This document shows, in pieces, positions 6,131 through 14,196 of a stretch of DNA of 23,141 nt. The notes below the pieces were generated by a model. It worked only from the letters and a program-made list of their open reading frames with translations. It was not told the DNA's origin and searched no databases. Both the position numbers and the translations under genes were made by a program. This stretch comes from an uncultured Lachnospiraceae bacterium (GTDB lineage Bacteria; Bacillota; Clostridia; Lachnospirales; Lachnospiraceae), in the NCBI GenBank assembly GCA_948665105.1, contig CAPNGW010000010.1, positions 1-23,141 on the forward strand, read 5' to 3'. Numbering within the stretch: position 1 is the first letter of the stretch; each line of letters starts with the position of its first letter.

Positions 6131-7789
6131 TTATCTCACATATTCCTCTCCGGACGGAAGCAAGGTGGTGACATCCCACGCCTTGCCAGTCTGAAAATAT
6201 TCCTTTATATGGTTTTCTTTCAGATAGACATAAAATAAATATCTCCGTTGCCGCTTCTGCCCTTCCTCTGCGTCAAACACTTGATTCCCGGTTTTCCCCT
6301 CCAGAAGCCGGATATAGGCCTCCTGCAAATCCTCAAAGGATATAGGCGCATCGCTCCATTCCATGCTGTGGCTTTCCTTAAGTCCCTTAACAAGGAGAAT
6401 CGGATTCTGCCGTTCCAGATTTCCGTCTTCCAAAATATCCGCCGCATATCCATGGTCAGACATAATGATAATCACGGAATTATCATAGACCCCCTCGCTC
6501 TTTAGCTTCTCAAGCCAGGCGTCGGTAAGGGTAACACTGGCCTTAAGGTTGTCCTCATAGGTGCCTTCCTCCACAAGCTCTACGTTCTCATTGTATCGGA
6601 AAGGAACATGTCCTCCCTCCAGGTGAATAAACTTAAAGCACTTTTCCTTAGTGTGGGTAACGGCAGTCTCCAAAGTATTTTGATAAAAATCAAGGTTTCC
6701 ATCGCTGAAAATGCTTTGGCCCTTCTCTGCCTTTTGCAGTGTCTTAAAATAATTGGTATCCAGCATACAGAACCGTTTCAAATCGAAGGGTGCATATTTG
6801 AAGCCCACCAGCTGGAATTGTGCCTTTAAGAAGTTGAAATAGCTGGTGATACCGGAGGTTCCTTCCTTGATATTTTCAAACCGGTAAATGCTCTCATCCT
6901 GAAAGGGGAGCTCCGGTTCGTACATCCCCATCCAGTAGCCCTCTCCTTCCAGCGTATGGAAAAAGGGTGCGTCTTTATAGACCCTTGCTTGATAATCCTC
7001 AAAGGGCTCCTTATTTTCATACCATTCTCCGGAAAAGAGAAAGGGAATGGACATCTGTGTAAAGGGATATGCCCCCACGGTGTCGGGATAGTAGGTAAAA
7101 TCCTGGAATACCTCCTGATATTTTGGATTCTCCTCCAGCAATTTTGTAAAGTAGCGGGCATCCACCGCGTCAAGGAGAAACACAACAAAATTTGTATCCT
7201 CCGACATCTCATACAGCCCGTCATCCGTAATCTGCATCATCTTCTTTCGCTCCAGCCCATTGTTGCTGATGCAGACAGTCACCAAGGCCACCGCCATCAT
7301 CAGGCTCACACTGGGGCATACGAACTTCACCACACTGTAAAATTTCTCCATTTTCAAAAATTTAATCAAAACTGCTGTAGCGACGGCTGCAACCACCCAA
7401 ACGGCCACGCATTTGATGCGCTCTGGACCGTACATGCTCCAATCCACATTGGTGCCGTCCAAGGGCGGCAGATGCTTCACCAGATAGTTGCCCTGAATAT
7501 AAGAAGCCACATAAGCCACAAATCCTGCTATAAGCACCGCCTGATACAGCCTTGGGTGAATGAGAGAGAAAACAAAAAACAAGACGCTTCCCAGCACCGT
7601 TACAGCCAGAAACGCCACAAGCAAAATGGGCGCCATCGTATAAAAGTCAAACCAGAATTCCTTCTTATTACTAAAATACAACTCCAGTGGCGCGTACAGG
7701 AAAAACATAAACCCCACTGCACCGGAGAGCATCACACCGGGCAAAATCTTTTTTCGTCTTTTCTCATCCAGAGATTTCTTACCTTCCAT
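6131..7789 (-). CDS. LtaS/EptA-like membrane phosphotransferase (alkaline phosphatase superfamily)
   Basis: The 552-residue protein has about five membrane helices (roughly 16-37, 50-75, 82-103, 125-145, 153-175) and then a large extracytoplasmic sulfatase-like domain. Metal and catalytic residues can be placed by family pattern: D207 in FLLDAVD, the likely nucleophile T244 in PFTQMSIPFLFSG (this matches the T-x-x-S-x-P-x-x-x-S pattern around the EptA threonine), H394 in EGGHVPF, and D445/H446 in MSDHG. A threonine rather than a sulfatase Cys/Ser signature argues for transfer of a phosphoryl head group from a lipid to a glycan. By analogy with streptococcal GacH this could be glycerol phosphate from phosphatidylglycerol, but phosphoethanolamine or another group is equally possible from sequence alone. 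A strong candidate promoter lies 46 bases upstream, making this the first gene of the unit that holds the YidC fusion and lepB. Confidence 0.88.
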   Translation of the reverse strand: MEGKKSLDEKRRKKILPGVMLSGAVGFMFFLYAPLELYFSNKKEFWFDFYTMAPILLVAFLAVTVLGSVLFFVFSLIHPRLYQAVLIAGFVAYVASYIQGNYLVKHLPPLDGTNVDWSMYGPERIKCVAVWVVAAVATAVLIKFLKMEKFYSVVKFVCPSVSLMMAVALVTVCISNNGLERKKMMQITDDGLYEMSEDTNFVVFLLDAVDARYFTKLLEENPKYQEVFQDFTYYPDTVGAYPFTQMSIPFLFSGEWYENKEPFEDYQARVYKDAPFFHTLEGEGYWMGMYEPELPFQDESIYRFENIKEGTSGITSYFNFLKAQFQLVGFKYAPFDLKRFCMLDTNYFKTLQKAEKGQSIFSDGNLDFYQNTLETAVTHTKEKCFKFIHLEGGHVPFRYNENVELVEEGTYEDNLKASVTLTDAWLEKLKSEGVYDNSVIIIMSDHGYAADILEDGNLERQNPILLVKGLKESHSMEWSDAPISFEDLQEAYIRLLEGKTGNQVFDAEEGQKRQRRYLFYVYLKENHIKEYFQTGKAWDVTTLLPSGEEYVR

Positions 7790-7834
7790 TTCTTAACTCC
7801 CTGTCCAATTATTCTGTGCAGCCATATAAGGCAT

Positions 7835-7863
7835 ATCATACAATACCTCTGTCCAAAAGTCAA
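7835..7863 (-). promoter_or_regulatory. Sigma-A-type promoter before the phosphotransferase gene
   Basis: On the minus strand TTGACT (7863-7858) and TATGAT (7840-7835) are separated by exactly 17 bases; each matches five of six consensus bases. It lies in the 93-base gap between the broken acyltransferase gene and the phosphotransferase gene, one of the few real gaps in the locus. The expected transcript start is near 7828, giving a 5' leader of about 40 bases. Confidence 0.65.
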
Positions 7864-7882
7864 AAGCCTACTTACGTTTCCA

Positions 7883-8949
7883 TTAAAATCTGACCTCCAG
7901 CAGAGCAGGCCATTTTCGTTCCAGCAGCCGGAACAGCGGCCCGGTCACCTGCCCATAGAGCAGATAGCACAAAAAGCAGATGGCATAGATGCCCACAGTG
8001 GCCAGCAAAATATGTAAGACCATAAGAGGCGGCGAGGCCACAGCGGCCTTGGGAATCCCAATGTACAGCAAAAACGGGGAATGAAGTAAATAAACGGTAA
8101 AGGCTCCCTTGGATACCGTGTTGATAATTTTACTGCCGGGAAGGTGAAGCCTCCGAAACAGCAGAAGAAGTATTACCGCCTCCACAACACAAGAGGATTA
8201 CAATATTCCCATGCGCTCCCGCCCAGAATCCCATGGAGACTGTTAAAGGCTGCCCAGCCGCTGAGCAGGGCCACCGCAGCAGCAAGAGCTGCCAGCAGAG
8301 ACGTTAGAGAGTACTCTTTTTTCAGATACAGCCTCAGGTAGGCGCCCATACAGTACATCATCACAAAATTAACAATGGTGTAGCCCCCCTGGCTTCCGCT
8401 GATTCCCACGGTACTTAAGCCCGCCCATTCCATTCCCGACAGCTCCCCCAGAACATCCACTGCCGTGGGCCAGACAGAAAACAAAAGAAACATCAGTATC
8501 ATCAGACGAAGGCTTTGCTTCTGTCCGATTTTGTGTAACGCCACATTGATATACGGGGATAAAAGAAAGCAGACGATATACAGGATTACAAAATAATTGT
8601 TGGGAACCAGACTTTGGCCAAGACCCGCCATGGTGAATTCCTTCTGTCTAAGAACCACTCCCAGAATATAAAATCCCAGGCCAAACACCATGACCTGAAC
8701 CACCAGCTCCACCGGACGCCACAGCCTCCGCTGATTTTTGAGGCACAGAAAATAACCGGAAATCAGCATATACACATTGACGCCACAGATAAATATGCTC
8801 TCCAGAACAAATAAAATCCCTTTGTTAACACCAAAAGCAAGGGCAAAGGCCCCTCCCATTTCCGTATTATTATAGTGGAGTACAATCACTCCCATCATGG
8901 AAATTATGCGCAGCAGCTCAAGATTCGACTGTCTCTCCTGTTTCTCCAT
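7883..8949 (-). pseudogene. Membrane acyltransferase (acyltransferase family 3), frameshifted
   Basis: Two frames together encode one protein of about 355 residues of the OafA/YrhL-like O-acetyltransferase family, which moves acetyl groups across the membrane onto glycans. Frame one (8949-8173, 258 residues) starts at an ATG seven bases after GGAGG, has the family hallmark R14-x10-H25 in the first helix and many membrane helices, and ends in an early TAA. Frame two (8185-7883) continues directly as EAVILLLLFRRL, then FTVYLLHSPFLLY, the usual late helix of this family. Restoring one base near 8188 would read NPLVVVEAVILL, which fits the family spacing. The break lies on a TTGTG tandem repeat (8183-8192). 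The gene may be dead, switched off by slipped-strand change, or a sequencing error. It follows the GNAT gene by 22 bases. Confidence 0.85.
8183..8192 (-). repeat. TTGTG tandem repeat at the acyltransferase frameshift
   Basis: On the minus strand TTGTGTTGTG is two exact five-base units and sits exactly where the reading frame of the acyltransferase gene must change. One unit alone would put both parts in frame (PLV-EAV), as would a six-base form TTGTGG twice (PLVVVEAV). Either change is easy by slipped-strand mispairing. Confidence 0.7.
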
Positions 8950-8971
8950 GGCCTTCCTCCCACTTGATACA

Positions 8972-9457
8972 CTATAGACTTCTTTGATACCAGAGCAAAT
9001 CCGCCTCCGTCACATCCTTAACAAAGGACGGCTTTGGAATCCTTTCAAACCCAGCCTTATCATAAAGCTTCTGAGCCCGGACATTGGAGGTACGCACATA
9101 CAAATAAATCAGCTTTAACCCCAGCTCCCTGGCTGCAATTTGAAACAGCTCCTCCGAAGCCCTTAAGGCAAACCCTTTTCCCATGGCCTTTGTGCGGCAG
9201 GCAATGGCATACTCCGCCCGTTTTTCCTCCCACTCAATGTTCTTAAGGCTAATGGTTCCCATATACTCATCATTTTCATCTACAATGGCAAAATTCCGCC
9301 CATTTCCCGGGTTTTGCAGAGACTCTTCTATAAATCTTTGACAATCCCCAATGGTCATACTGCCAAAATCCCTGCCGAGACAGGAATACACATTGTCATC
9401 GTGCATCCATTCCAGCATATATTCCGCATCCTTCTTTTTCAGTTGGCGCAGCACCAT
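8972..9457 (-). CDS. GNAT-family N-acetyltransferase
   Basis: The roughly 161-residue cytoplasmic protein has the GNAT layout: an N-terminal LRQLKKKD strand-helix, IVDENDEYMGTISLKNIEW in the central strands, a weakly conserved acetyl-CoA loop region around RTKAMGKGFALRA, and a C-terminal YLYVRTSNVRAQKLYDKAGF block that is typical of the RimJ/RimL-like branch. Two ATGs two codons apart are possible; 9457 is preferred because GAGG lies seven bases upstream, against one base for 9463. It is the only N-acetyltransferase candidate in the window and sits in the operon with the sugar ketoisomerase and aminotransferase, so acetylation of the dTDP-3-amino sugar is a sensible inference. A different amine substrate is possible. 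Confidence 0.88.
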   Translation of the reverse strand: MVLRQLKKKDAEYMLEWMHDDNVYSCLGRDFGSMTIGDCQRFIEESLQNPGNGRNFAIVDENDEYMGTISLKNIEWEEKRAEYAIACRTKAMGKGFALRASEELFQIAARELGLKLIYLYVRTSNVRAQKLYDKAGFERIPKPSFVKDVTEADLLWYQRSL

Positions 9458-9485
9458 GTCCATACCTCACTTATATCCAAATTTC

Positions 9486-10736
9486 TTAACGATATCTGTC
9501 CTTCACCAGCGCTTCCACAATACGTGTGCTGGCATTTTCCATATCCCCAAACAGCTCCCGGGCTATCTCCCTGCGCTTTTCCGCCAAGGAATCCCTTCCG
9601 TTTTTCAGCTCCCAAAGGCAGGAAAAAAGCTCCTTGGAATTATACACCACATAACAGCCCTCAAACAGCCTTACCGTCATATCCGTGGGCTCCAGCACCA
9701 TATTAGAGGCACAGTATATCAGGGGCTTTCCCGTGACAAAGTACTCCGGAAGTATGCTGGAAATATCGCTGATCAGCACGCTGGAAGCCCAGAAAGCCGC
9801 CCCGTATTCCTGCTCTCTGTCAAAGCTTACATTGGGCAGGCTTTCCACCCTGTCTTTATAGGCCTTTATTTCCTCCTCCGTCATCTCCCCCGTCCGAATG
9901 AAATTATCAAACATCAACGGATGAGGCCGAAAGAGGAAATCCATATCCTTATGCTCTTCTGCGTACTCAAGCAGCACATCCTTATATAAGAAGAAGTTTG
10001 TACCACCCAAATCCGGCGCGCTTGTCCAGCGAGGCGTCCACATGACCTTAAACTCATTTCCGGAAAAGTCCCAGGCCGGACTCTTCTCTTTCTTTGCTTC
10101 CAGAATCTGTGTAAGGGCCGGCATTCCCAGATACACGTTTTTTTGAAATCCCAGTTTATTTAAGCAGTTGTGATGACGCAGATTCACTTGCCTGGCATAG
10201 TCACACTCTGCAAAATAATAGTACACATTCCGAAAGAAATCCCGATTTAATACCATCTCCTGAATGGGCTTTGTCATGGACATTCCATATACCAGACAGC
10301 AGATTTTTGAATACCGGCTCACTTTACTGCTAATATAAGGTCGCGGCATATAGGAATTGTAGGGTCTGGAGCAAAAAACATAATCCAGCTTCATCTGCTC
10401 CAAATCCAGCCAACTGTTTCTTCCGGTTAAAGCGTTAACGGCTTCGTATCCATGATTTTGGAAGTAGTCGTAGGTATCATTCTCCTCCAAGTCAGGATTT
10501 ACAAGCTTCTGGTCTGAAATCCCGGAGGGAACACAAATCAAAAACACCTGGAAGCGCTCATCCTCCTTCATGGCATCATACACAGGCTGGGTCTTGTTCC
10601 ATGCAGGTATATACTGGCACAAAAAGCCCACCCTTATCCTCTCTGAATCCCTTTTTATACGGCCCTCACAGATAAAATTGTAAACGGCCTTCATGTCCGA
10701 CAATATACGAAATACACCTTGCTTTAGGCTGGTCAT
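9486..10736 (-). CDS. CDP-glycerol glycerophosphotransferase-like protein (Tyr in place of the HG-motif His)
   Basis: The 416-residue cytoplasmic, probably membrane-associated protein has a GT-B-like shape with an N-terminal Rossmann-like half (GFLCQYIPAWNK at 37-48) and a C-terminal half holding FRPHP (269-273) and ISDISSILPEYF (322-333), the pattern of the Glyphos_transf family. Where TagF-type enzymes, and the fusion protein in this same locus, have a conserved HG, this one has VYGMSM with Y150. It may therefore transfer something other than glycerol phosphate, or be a sugar transferase of the same fold. It lies 14 bases after the flippase gene and 22 bases before the GNAT gene stop-to-start gap, inside the long operon. 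A GAGGGG site lies rather far (11 bases) before ATG 10736. Confidence 0.82.
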   Translation of the reverse strand: MTSLKQGVFRILSDMKAVYNFICEGRIKRDSERIRVGFLCQYIPAWNKTQPVYDAMKEDERFQVFLICVPSGISDQKLVNPDLEENDTYDYFQNHGYEAVNALTGRNSWLDLEQMKLDYVFCSRPYNSYMPRPYISSKVSRYSKICCLVYGMSMTKPIQEMVLNRDFFRNVYYYFAECDYARQVNLRHHNCLNKLGFQKNVYLGMPALTQILEAKKEKSPAWDFSGNEFKVMWTPRWTSAPDLGGTNFFLYKDVLLEYAEEHKDMDFLFRPHPLMFDNFIRTGEMTEEEIKAYKDRVESLPNVSFDREQEYGAAFWASSVLISDISSILPEYFVTGKPLIYCASNMVLEPTDMTVRLFEGCYVVYNSKELFSCLWELKNGRDSLAEKRREIARELFGDMENASTRIVEALVKDRYR

Positions 10737-10750
10737 AAGCTCTCATCCCC

Positions 10751-12184
10751 TCACTTATCTTGAATACTCTTGATGGTTTCCAATAACTTCTTTCGAAATA
10801 CAAGCCCCAGCACAGCTATCCCGCCCAGTAAGCCTGCGCGAATCCACAGGGAATGGTACGAAAATACAATTGCTATGGTGGCAGCCAGCATAAATAAGGC
10901 AAAGAGCGTCAAAAAACGGATATCGTAAATGCTTGATTTTTTCTCCGCACATATTTTCCTCATAAAGAAATAATTGGCGGCAGCAAACACGATATAGGCG
11001 GCCAGAGTTGTATAGCCAGCCACCGTATACCCGAAAACAGGAATCAGCAAATAATTCAAAACTATATTTAACACGGCCCCGGACACAGACCCCAGCACCA
11101 GATAATTTTTCTTCTCCTCAAAGAACTCCACATTGATAAATAGCTGGGACTGGAACAGAAAATACAGGCTGCAGATAATGGGAGGCATGGTCCAGATTCC
11201 CTCATAATATTCCTCCGGCGTCATAATATCAATAATTTCCGGCGACACCAGCATCACCATAAGAAGGATTGCTCCAATAAAAACCGAAAGGGCATTGGAC
11301 ACCCTCCCCAGGCTTTTATAGTCCTTGTCATTGAGGCGCTCATAGGTCCAGGGCACAAAGGCATTGTTGATGGCGTTAATGGCAAAGGTAATTACCATAG
11401 AGCAATTATACACCACACTGTAGATGGCCGCCTTGTCGGTTCCCACCATACTGTTAATCATAATCCGGTCCGAATGATTAAAAATCATCTGCGACAGATA
11501 ATATGGAATCAAGGGCAGGTTAAAGCTTAAGGCATATCCCCAGTATTCTTTTACATACAGCTTCTTTCCCCGCCACATATTCCGGGCAAAGATTAGAAAG
11601 CAGAACGCCGCATTCACCACGGCAGAGGCCACAATCTTCATGACACCCTTGTCATCCGTCATCATGACTGCAGCCACCCCGATGGCCGGATTCACAAAGG
11701 ACATGGCCAAGGTAATCCCGATGACTTCCCTGTACCGGTATTCAAACCGCTTCTTTCCACTCCAGAATCCCAGGGCCGGGGTCAATGCCATCTCCAGAAA
11801 CATTACCAGCATAACCACAGTAGAAAGGCCAAACAATACGTTCAGCTGCCTGTGGAAAATCAGATAGATAAGTAAAAAGCCTGCATTCAGCACCAAAACC
11901 AGGCCCTGCATGGAGGAGATAAATTCCTCTCTCTTCTCCTGGTACTTTATCATGGCATTGTTAAATGCACCGTATTGAAGGTTCAGGGTGGTAAAGATTA
12001 CAAGGATTCCCATCCAGGACTGATACACGGTGAACAAGCCATACTGCTGGGTGGTCATCAGATTGGTGAAAATGGGCATCGTGAAAAACCCAATGCCGTT
12101 CTGAATCACACTGCAGACCGTATACCAAATCGGCGCCTTTACCACAGGGGACAAGGACTTATATTTTTCAATCAGTTTCTTCAA
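10751..12184 (-). CDS. Wzx-type oligosaccharide flippase (MOP superfamily)
   Basis: The 477-residue protein has 12-14 hydrophobic segments through its length and an N-terminus of the polysaccharide-export type (APIWYTVCSVIQNGIGFF, then MPIFTNLMTTQQYGLF). It should carry the lipid-linked repeat unit to the outer membrane face. The start is a TTG at 12184, chosen because AGAGG lies seven bases upstream and the product then begins MKKLIEKYK; the gene lies four bases after the preceding glycosyltransferase gene. A Wzx without a visible Wzy polymerase in the window suggests that the polymerase lies outside, perhaps in the truncated left-edge gene or beyond. Confidence 0.93.
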   Translation of the reverse strand: MKKLIEKYKSLSPVVKAPIWYTVCSVIQNGIGFFTMPIFTNLMTTQQYGLFTVYQSWMGILVIFTTLNLQYGAFNNAMIKYQEKREEFISSMQGLVLVLNAGFLLIYLIFHRQLNVLFGLSTVVMLVMFLEMALTPALGFWSGKKRFEYRYREVIGITLAMSFVNPAIGVAAVMMTDDKGVMKIVASAVVNAAFCFLIFARNMWRGKKLYVKEYWGYALSFNLPLIPYYLSQMIFNHSDRIMINSMVGTDKAAIYSVVYNCSMVITFAINAINNAFVPWTYERLNDKDYKSLGRVSNALSVFIGAILLMVMLVSPEIIDIMTPEEYYEGIWTMPPIICSLYFLFQSQLFINVEFFEEKKNYLVLGSVSGAVLNIVLNYLLIPVFGYTVAGYTTLAAYIVFAAANYFFMRKICAEKKSSIYDIRFLTLFALFMLAATIAIVFSYHSLWIRAGLLGGIAVLGLVFRKKLLETIKSIQDK

Positions 12185-12188
12185 TCAT

Positions 12189-13055
12189 CTACCTCTTTAA
12201 GCCTTTCACAAAAACAATCAAGCGTTTTAACACATATTCCCTGCGCAGCTCCCACATGCGCCTTCGATAGAGCCTTGGGGTTACCTGATGCCTGTACTTC
12301 CTTGCAATAGCAACCGAATTGTCATGCATAAATTTGATTCTTCTGACGGCCCCGGCATTGCTGGTCATGGAAGTAATGGAATTGTCGTTGATTCTGTAAT
12401 ATACCAGCTTTTTTTCACAATATCCCATACCCTGGGGATATCTTTTAAGGACCCGCAGCAGCATTTCCAAATCTTCAATGGCAATCTCCTCATCGTATTC
12501 CCCCACCTCCTCAAAGACGCTTCTGCGAAACAGCAATGTGGGGGCAGGTACGAAATTATGAGAATAAATGCGGTTAAAAATATCCCCTTCACAATCCGGG
12601 CTGCCACTTACCATGGGCTCTAAAAGCTGCTCCCGGGCCACAGGGTATCCCGCCGCCTCTCTCACCTTATAGCCATTGGAGAACAGAAACTGTAAGGAGG
12701 GGCTGTCATTGAGCCTTCCTGTCATCTCCGCCAGGTAATCTCTGGTAAGCATATCATCGGAAGCCAGAATCTTGATGAATTCCCCACGACTCTCTCGCAG
12801 CATACGGTTGAGGTTCCTTGTAATGCCCTGGTTCTGTTGGTTTAAAAGGAGTACAAAGCGAATCCCTTTCTCCTCAAACAAGGGCATCAGCTCTCTCACC
12901 ACAGACACGGACCCGTCCTTGGAGCAGTCGTCACAGAGAAGCACCTCATAGCTTGTATACACCTGATCCAGGATACTGCCCAGGCAGTCCCCAACAAACC
13001 TTTCATGATTATAACATGGAATCAGTACTGACACCATACCCTTTTGTCCCTTCAT
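12189..13055 (-). CDS. Family 2 glycosyltransferase
   Basis: The 288-residue cytoplasmic GT-A enzyme starts MVSVLIPCYNHERF, with the nucleotide-binding CDDCSKDGS (41-49) and the metal-binding ASDDM (98-102). A much longer open frame reaches back to 13430, but its first 125 residues are only the preceding gene read in another frame. The real start is ATG 13055, with AGGGG five bases upstream and one base after the GT4 stop (TAG A ATG), so translation is coupled. Donor and acceptor cannot be read from the sequence; family context offers rhamnose, galactofuranose or the 3-amino sugar. Confidence 0.92.
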   Translation of the reverse strand: MKGQKGMVSVLIPCYNHERFVGDCLGSILDQVYTSYEVLLCDDCSKDGSVSVVRELMPLFEEKGIRFVLLLNQQNQGITRNLNRMLRESRGEFIKILASDDMLTRDYLAEMTGRLNDSPSLQFLFSNGYKVREAAGYPVAREQLLEPMVSGSPDCEGDIFNRIYSHNFVPAPTLLFRRSVFEEVGEYDEEIAIEDLEMLLRVLKRYPQGMGYCEKKLVYYRINDNSITSMTSNAGAVRRIKFMHDNSVAIARKYRHQVTPRLYRRRMWELRREYVLKRLIVFVKGLKR

Positions 13056-13056
13056 T

Positions 13057-14196
13057 CTATCCCCTCTCACCCAGGATTCTTTCATAGAGCGCCATATATT
13101 TCCGGGAGATATTCCCAATCTCAAAGGATTCCCGGGCATAATCCCGAATCCATGTCCTGTCATAGGAGCTAAGCTTTCGCTCCATATATTCCATGCCCTG
13201 TGCCAGAACCTGTGCATTGGCTTTCTCCACAATATGGCCCGCCTGCTTTGGCACCAGGGAATCCACGCCGCCGGAATTGGTTCCCAGCACCGGTTTTCCC
13301 AGCAGCATTGCCTCCTGGACGGACACCCCGCTGCATTCCACCAGGCTGGCCGACACAAAGAAATCCATCTCATTGACAATCTCATATAATTGGCTGCGCT
13401 GGCATCCTCCATGAAACACGCAGATATCATCTATGCCCAGCTCCACCGCCATCTGCCTAAAATGCTCCAGGTACTCTCCTGCCCCGATATGGTGGAGAAT
13501 GAATTTTTTCCCCTGGCCCTTCAGCAGCTTCATTGCCTCAAGGAGATATTTCATCCCCTTAATCTCCAAATCATACAGTATGGCCACAATCACAGCGTTC
13601 ACATAACCGTCCCGATAATACTTTTTGGTATTCTCTCTGTATTCCGGTAAAATAATGCCGTTGTAGATGACCTCAAAGGGGTATTTGGGATAAATTGCGG
13701 CCAGCTTGTCCCGGGAATCCCTGGATACGCAGATATTCGCTCTGCTGTGCCCATAGGCCCGTTTGGAAAAATAATAACCGATACTCCGACGGTTTACTCC
13801 GCTTAGCTCCACCGGGGAATGCTCCGTCACCACCATGGGAATCCCGTATTGATCTGCCGAAAAAGAGGCGTAGAATCCGGCTGCGCCGCCACAGTGGGCG
13901 TGAATGATATCCGGCTGAAACTCCTTAATAATCCTGGCCATGGTCTTTTTTACCTGGTTTTTGGTCCGAAATATTTTACCCGGAGTATAGCTGCTGCGAT
14001 ACGTCAAAAGCCCCCATTCCAGGGCTGTGGTCTCCGATTCCGATATCTCTTGGTCAAAGGGGAAATAGACGGCCACATTACAGTACTTTGTCAAATCCAC
14101 GGACTGCTCATAGTGGAACACACCCGCCTCCAGCTTGTCTCTTCCCCTGGGTGTATACCAGGACACAATCATAAGCACATTCATTCTCTTCTCCAT
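13057..14196 (-). CDS. Family 4 glycosyltransferase
   Basis: The 379-residue GT-B enzyme has an N-terminal Rossmann half starting MNVLMIVSWYTP, an acceptor-side IIHAHCGG (98-104) and TEHS (124-127), and a C-terminal donor half with the GT4 EX7E motif (E287 to E295, VECSGVSVQE) followed by GKPVLGTNSGG. It is a retaining transferase using a nucleotide sugar in the cytoplasm. Its ATG follows the stop codon of the preceding GT2 gene directly, with GGAG six bases upstream. A second in-frame ATG four codons in (14184), with GGAG six bases upstream, is an equally good start. Confidence 0.93.
   Translation of the reverse strand: MEKRMNVLMIVSWYTPRGRDKLEAGVFHYEQSVDLTKYCNVAVYFPFDQEISESETTALEWGLLTYRSSYTPGKIFRTKNQVKKTMARIIKEFQPDIIHAHCGGAAGFYASFSADQYGIPMVVTEHSPVELSGVNRRSIGYYFSKRAYGHSRANICVSRDSRDKLAAIYPKYPFEVIYNGIILPEYRENTKKYYRDGYVNAVIVAILYDLEIKGMKYLLEAMKLLKGQGKKFILHHIGAGEYLEHFRQMAVELGIDDICVFHGGCQRSQLYEIVNEMDFFVSASLVECSGVSVQEAMLLGKPVLGTNSGGVDSLVPKQAGHIVEKANAQVLAQGMEYMERKLSSYDRTWIRDYARESFEIGNISRKYMALYERILGERG

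Noticed and set aside
6956..8017. 353-codon plus-strand open frame
   Set aside because: It is the reverse complement of the phosphotransferase gene and of the promoter gap; its His- and Gln-rich product has no family features.
8173..8200. Programmed ribosomal frameshift in the acyltransferase gene
   Set aside because: No slippery heptamer and no stable downstream structure are visible; a repeat-length or single-base change explains it better.
13056..13430. Possible 125-residue N-terminal extension of the GT2 at 12189-13055
   Set aside because: The extension is the GT4 gene read in another frame; the GT2 fold starts right after ATG 13055, which has its own ribosome site.
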